This document shows, one piece after another, positions 60,303-64,000 of a stretch of 64,000 nt of DNA. A program made the translations under genes and the position numbers. The DNA is from Talinum fruticosum (taxonomy: Eukaryota; Streptophyta; Magnoliopsida; Caryophyllales; Talinaceae): contig JAITYX010000103.1 of the NCBI GenBank assembly GCA_021018815.1, forward strand, positions 310,001 to 374,000. The letters run 5' to 3'. The first letter of the stretch is position 1. Each line of letters starts with the position of its first letter. The notes beneath the pieces were generated by a model that saw only the letters and a list, made by a program, of their open reading frames with translations, had not been told where the DNA came from and made no database searches.

Positions 60303-62863
60303 TCAGATGAACTTAGGTTTAGGCAAACTCTTAGGATTAGGATTGGGCGGCCCGAGTTTCTGAATCCAATGAAGAAAACCCTTCTTTTGGTCTTGACAAA
60401 TAGACATTTGTACCAGCTTCAAGGTACCATCATGAATTAGAGAAGATTCAAACTGTTCTAAGACCTTCACAATCTGCCAAAAGTCAGGCCTCTTCTCTGG
60501 TTGTGACGACCAACACTGTTCAATTAAAGCTTTCATGGCAGCTGGGCAATTCTTTGGGAAAGGAGGCCGCATATTCTGCAATTCCAAATTACTTTCATCT
60601 TAGAATAACATTTTGTATCTCCTATAAGGTTAGAGTTCAGATAAAAAGAATAAACCTCCAATATAAAATCATGGCACTTAAAACTAACTTTCAAAGGCTT
60701 TTCTAGCGACAATTTTCAAGCTGTTTCAAAACTGTAAACCTCTCTACTAAATCTAAATAGAAAAAACACAACCATAGTTTGTATAAATACCAATTGTTAT
60801 CATGTCATGTTAGAGAGGCCTCATACAGATAAAGATAGTAACCACTGTCAATTGAGCATTTAAACAATATTCATTTTGGCACTTCAGCTCAAACTTCCAT
60901 AAAACAACACCCCATGAAAAAATTCTAAATGTCACACAATGAAGACATGCAGTCAAAAGTAAGAACATGCTGCTCAGCTCCCAATGACATTGAATCATTA
61001 ACTTTCCATTCGAACATACCTTGTTTACAACAGCATATGCAGCCTGTATAGGGGTCATATCTACAAAAGGAATATTTCCTGATACCATTTCCCATAATAT
61101 GAGTCCAAAGCTATACACATCAACCTTCCGTCCATGAGGTTTATTCTTAATCATTTCAGGAGCCATCCAACGATAAGTCCCAGGAACATCAGCAAAAGGA
61201 TCAGAGTGTGCCACCTCAGAAGCTATCCCGAAATCAGCTATTTTCATGTGAAAATTTTCATCAATTAGAACATTCTCCGGCTTAAGATCCCGGTGGATGA
61301 TACCTTGTGAATGTATGTATTCCATTCCCCGTGCAATTTCAAGAGCAATAAGAATTATTTTTTCCAATGGAAGAGTTTGAAACCCAAGCTTGTGCAAGTA
61401 TGCCCTCAATGATCCCTCTGACAAGTACTCTGTTATAATGCAATAAGCTGGAGGACCACTGCAAACTCCAGCAACCTGAAACATTGGCAAATAAAAATTG
61501 TTATCCTAGCTAATCCAAAGAAAGCAACAATTATAATGCATTAAACTGGAGCAGCATTGCGAACTCCAGCAGCCTAAAACATAGGAAAAGAAAAAGTTGT
61601 CACCCTAGCTAGTCCAAAGAATGCAACAACTACAACCTGGAGAGATCCCGCAGAAGCAGAAGGTTATTCAAAAGACTAGACAGTGAAAACCATAATCAGA
61701 AGTACAATTGTCGTTGATTTTGCTCTCCCCAAAAGGAGTCCTGATATAAAGTTTTAATAACGTCATGGTGTGTATATATATATATAGCACATCATATGGA
61801 GTTATTAGTTTTTTTTCTAATCATTTTTTGCGTAGGGATGGGGGAACAGTTGTTACTAAAGCTGATTTACATAGTTCAACACCTTGCATTTTAGACATTT
61901 TGCTAATGGATAGTTAGTATGAAAAAAGAGATGAAAATCTCACTTTGCCTAGATGAGTGTCTTTGCTTTGTGCCTCATTAATAGGCTCCCGAATTCCTGT
62001 TGGTCCAGGGCTTGGTGGATCCTCTAAAGCACATGAAGCAATTATCTGAAAACCAGAGATTATGGGTTCCTTAATTAGTATTTCAATTTCACTCCCTCGG
62101 AATCATTAGTTTCTTTGGCCACTTAGAGAACAAATTGAAATCTTACCTTAATTACATTACGATGGTGGAGACGAGATAACAAAGTAACCTCATGATTGAA
62201 TTGCTTCTCCAATCGAGTTGCCAAGTTTCCATTTTCATCGTACTCTGGTATACGCATTATTTTAACTGCAACAGTCTCATCCTTGTATATTCCGTGATAA
62301 AGCTGACTATGTGCTCCAAAAGCAAACTTACCTCCAAGAAACAACTTTGAAAGATCGACAACATCCTCATCAGCTCCTTCCAAAGCTATACCTTTTCCCC
62401 TTCCATGTTCAAAGTATTTTGCCCATGCTGAACCCTTTTTGGTCTTCAACCTCCGAAAACTTCTCACGGAAGAAAAGCTCCTCAATGGAGTATCTGCTGC
62501 AACTTTTGCGCTAGAGGGGCTGATGACCAAAGAATCTCTACTATAATATCCCTCAGTTTCCTTATCTAAGTCGTTCCTTCTAGGATGTGGGGTTGAGAAT
62601 CTTCTTTTATGAGATCGAGCTTCCTTAAATGTTTCTGAAAGAATAGTTTCAGGTAGAGGTGATACAGACCTCTGTTTATTCGTTAATGGATTATGTTCAA
62701 TCTGGGGAGTATTTGGTGATAATTCCTCTAATGCGATATGTCTCAGAGCTTCATCTGGTCGAATCTTTAATGACATGGAGGCCAATTGAGATGAATTTAA
62801 TCGATGGCATACAGTGTGGGAAAACTTTGTTCTCCTAACCCACGAACTACATTCCTCATCCAT
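60303..62863 (-). CDS. Raf-like (MAPKKK group C) protein kinase
   Basis: Exons 62863-62147, 61475-61020 and 60575-60303 encode 481 residues. The start is ATG at 62861-62863 (MDEECSSWVRRTKFSHTVCH); the open frame upstream begins only at a GTG and is interrupted by a 3' splice site (TTTCAG) just before the ATG. Seen: a Ser/Arg-rich N-terminal half, glycine loop GGKFAFGAHSQLYHG (177-190; second glycine replaced by Ala as usual in this group), catalytic Lys201 in VAVK, HRDLKPEN (300-307), DFG (320-322), APE (344-346), and a C-terminal tail HWIQKLGPPNPNPK. It resembles Arabidopsis At5g58950-type kinases, which phosphorylate Ser/Thr (some also Tyr). The frame is intact. A further phase-0 exon candidate lies at 61944-62045 and is left out because skipping it aligns the kinase without a gap. 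Confidence 0.92.
61536..61630 (-). pseudogene. Decayed duplicate of the kinase exon 2 start and splice acceptor
   Basis: This segment repeats 61438-61529 in tandem (about 98-bp offset): intron end, splice acceptor (here TTTTAG) and the first part of exon 2. The copied coding part reads AAGVRNAAPV and then a stop, against VAGVCSGPPAYC in the true exon. It is a broken partial duplicate inside intron 1. Confidence 0.8.
61944..62045 (-). other. Candidate cassette exon in the Raf-like kinase intron 1
   Basis: On the minus strand a 34-codon open block (starting IIASCALEDPPSP) sits between a good acceptor (GGTTTTCAG) and a donor (AAA before GTGAGA). It is phase 0 at both ends, so it could be included without breaking the frame. 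Inclusion would insert 34 residues between NVIK and VAGVC, inside the kinase N-lobe. Coding status is unproved. Confidence 0.35.
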
Positions 62864-64000
62864 TGGCCTGAAACTAAAATCCACAAAAACTGATGACCAA
62901 CAACCTTTTTGTATCTCACCCCTTTCTCAGATAAAAAGCTACTCTCAAGTCATCAAAACCCATGAAAATCAACAAATTGCACGTATTTCAAACCCTAGCA
63001 GAGTTTTACATCCAAGTATATTCTGCAGCCAAAGAGCCAAATCAAAGAAATCAAATTAGAACTATAACACATTTAACCATACCCAAATAAAAAGATATCT
63101 TGAACCTAAATAAATCAACCGAGCCTTACGCAAAACTGAAAAACCATGACAGGCGTCCTGATTCACAATCCAAGGAAATCCAACAGAGATAAGGCACCCA
63201 GTACTCAATGCATCAATAATAAAAAGACAGCTAATGAATGCATGGATTAATCAAGGAACAGCCCATCTACATATATATTGCACGAATGACAAAGACTTAG
63301 AGGGAAAATATCTACAAATTGGCCAGAAATACAAGAATTAGACATACCAGAAGATGAATCAACTATAAAGGGTCAACAACCCAACATGATTTTGAGTTGT
63401 GACTCTTTATTACGTCCTGCTTTGCTTTATCTCTCCTCCCTCTATGATCTCCAAAACAAATTAAATCCGTTGGAGGGATAGGAAATCCAAGACAAATCAC
63501 AATTCAGAAATGCATGCATAGATATAGATCATGGGAAAAAGGGAACCTAGCGTAGATTTCGTAGAGCCGATATATCATTTTCACTATGAAGCTAGTTTCA
63601 TTACATTATTCGATTGCCGATGTATAAATTATAATAAATTGGTATCTCCAAATTAGTTTTTTCTACAAACACAGAGATATTAGAATGGAATAAAAAAAAC
63701 TCCTCATAAAAGTATATTCAAATCTTCCCAAATTTCTCGTTGTTTTATAAATAGAATTTTTTTTTTTTTACTATTTTCCAAACAACAATCTATAAAGAAT
63801 TACCCCTTTTATTTTAAATTATTTTCTACCAACTTTTTTGTCTCACCAGAGGGATAATTTGAATATTTACTCCATGGTCACTAAATTTTTACTGTTTTTT
63901 TTTTTTTTTTTTTTGCGCGGAAGTTATGACAAAAATTTCAACTTCAAGCAACAACTACCACTCTACGTACGTGGCTTTAATTCCTTATCCATATATTACA
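62864..64000. other. 5' leader, leader intron and promoter side of the Raf-like kinase
   Basis: On the minus strand a donor (TCTG before GTATGT) lies at 63348/63347 and an acceptor (TTTCAG) just upstream of the start codon, which suggests a leader intron of about 480 nt and a leader exon at about 63349-63480. Beyond are the dispersed repeat copy (63486-63581) and AT-rich DNA with a T22 run at about 63893-63914. No further gene was recognised. Confidence 0.5.
63486..63581. repeat. Dispersed repeat, copy upstream of the Raf-like kinase
   Basis: Second copy of the sequence at 58203-58296, including GCATGCATAGATATAGATCA and CTAGCGTAGATTTCGTAGAG. It lies just upstream of the probable kinase leader, so the two copies flank the gene at about 5.3 kb spacing. 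Confidence 0.75.

Noticed and set aside
1..64000. Prokaryotic-type systems (operons, CRISPR, phage, toxin-antitoxin)
   Set aside because: Gene structure is fully eukaryotic with plant families, and no spaced direct-repeat arrays were seen.

Overview
This is a nuclear segment of a plant genome, most likely a eudicot. The genes have many short exons with GT-AG introns, the intergenic DNA is very AT-rich, and the window holds MITE-type and retroposon-type repeats, (TA)n and (GA)n microsatellites and CT/GA-rich 5' leaders. Every protein recognised belongs to a conserved land-plant family. No bacterial features (operons, CRISPR) are present. The species cannot be named from this window.

Layout: (1) 12-5479 (+) Di19-family zinc-binding protein, cut off just upstream of its start codon. 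(2) 6667-9905 (-) RING + PHD finger protein. (3) 13496-15696 (-) DEDDh exonuclease related to DPD1, with an unusual acidic and basic N-terminus. (4) 17031-21944 (+) ABCF5-type chloroplast ABC-F ATPase, divergent from gene 3. (5) 29899-35539 (+) KIN-14 kinesin with a calponin-homology domain, 19 exons. (6) 40287-43267 (+) PP2C of the PP2C12 type. (7) 44642-53329 (-) TOPLESS-related corepressor, 24 exons. (8) 60303-62863 (-) Raf-like protein kinase. Between them lie AT-rich gaps of 1-8 kb holding a clear hAT-type MITE with an 8-bp target duplication (56355-57028), a probable Harbinger-like MITE, tandem repeats and microsatellites. The genes do not form a pathway; their order looks like ordinary plant synteny.

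Two things stand out. First, nine places in six of the eight genes need a one-base correction (eight look like a missing base, one like an extra base), mostly in homopolymers. With those corrections every spliced CDS becomes an exact multiple of three and regains its conserved C-terminal sequence. This is best read as residual long-read assembly error, not as six dead genes. Second, two genes carry minor-class (U12) AT-AC introns with complete consensus: Di19 (3278-3801) and the kinesin (33475-33711). The kinesin intron also holds a second copy of its own U12 5' splice site, 143 bp downstream. Other splice-related oddities are a duplicated and decayed exon start in the Raf-like kinase, a candidate phase-0 cassette exon in the same gene, and a near-perfect hairpin filling much of a short kinesin intron. 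I did not find a convincing wholly new biological system; the splice-site duplications and the chimeric-looking exonuclease are the best leads.
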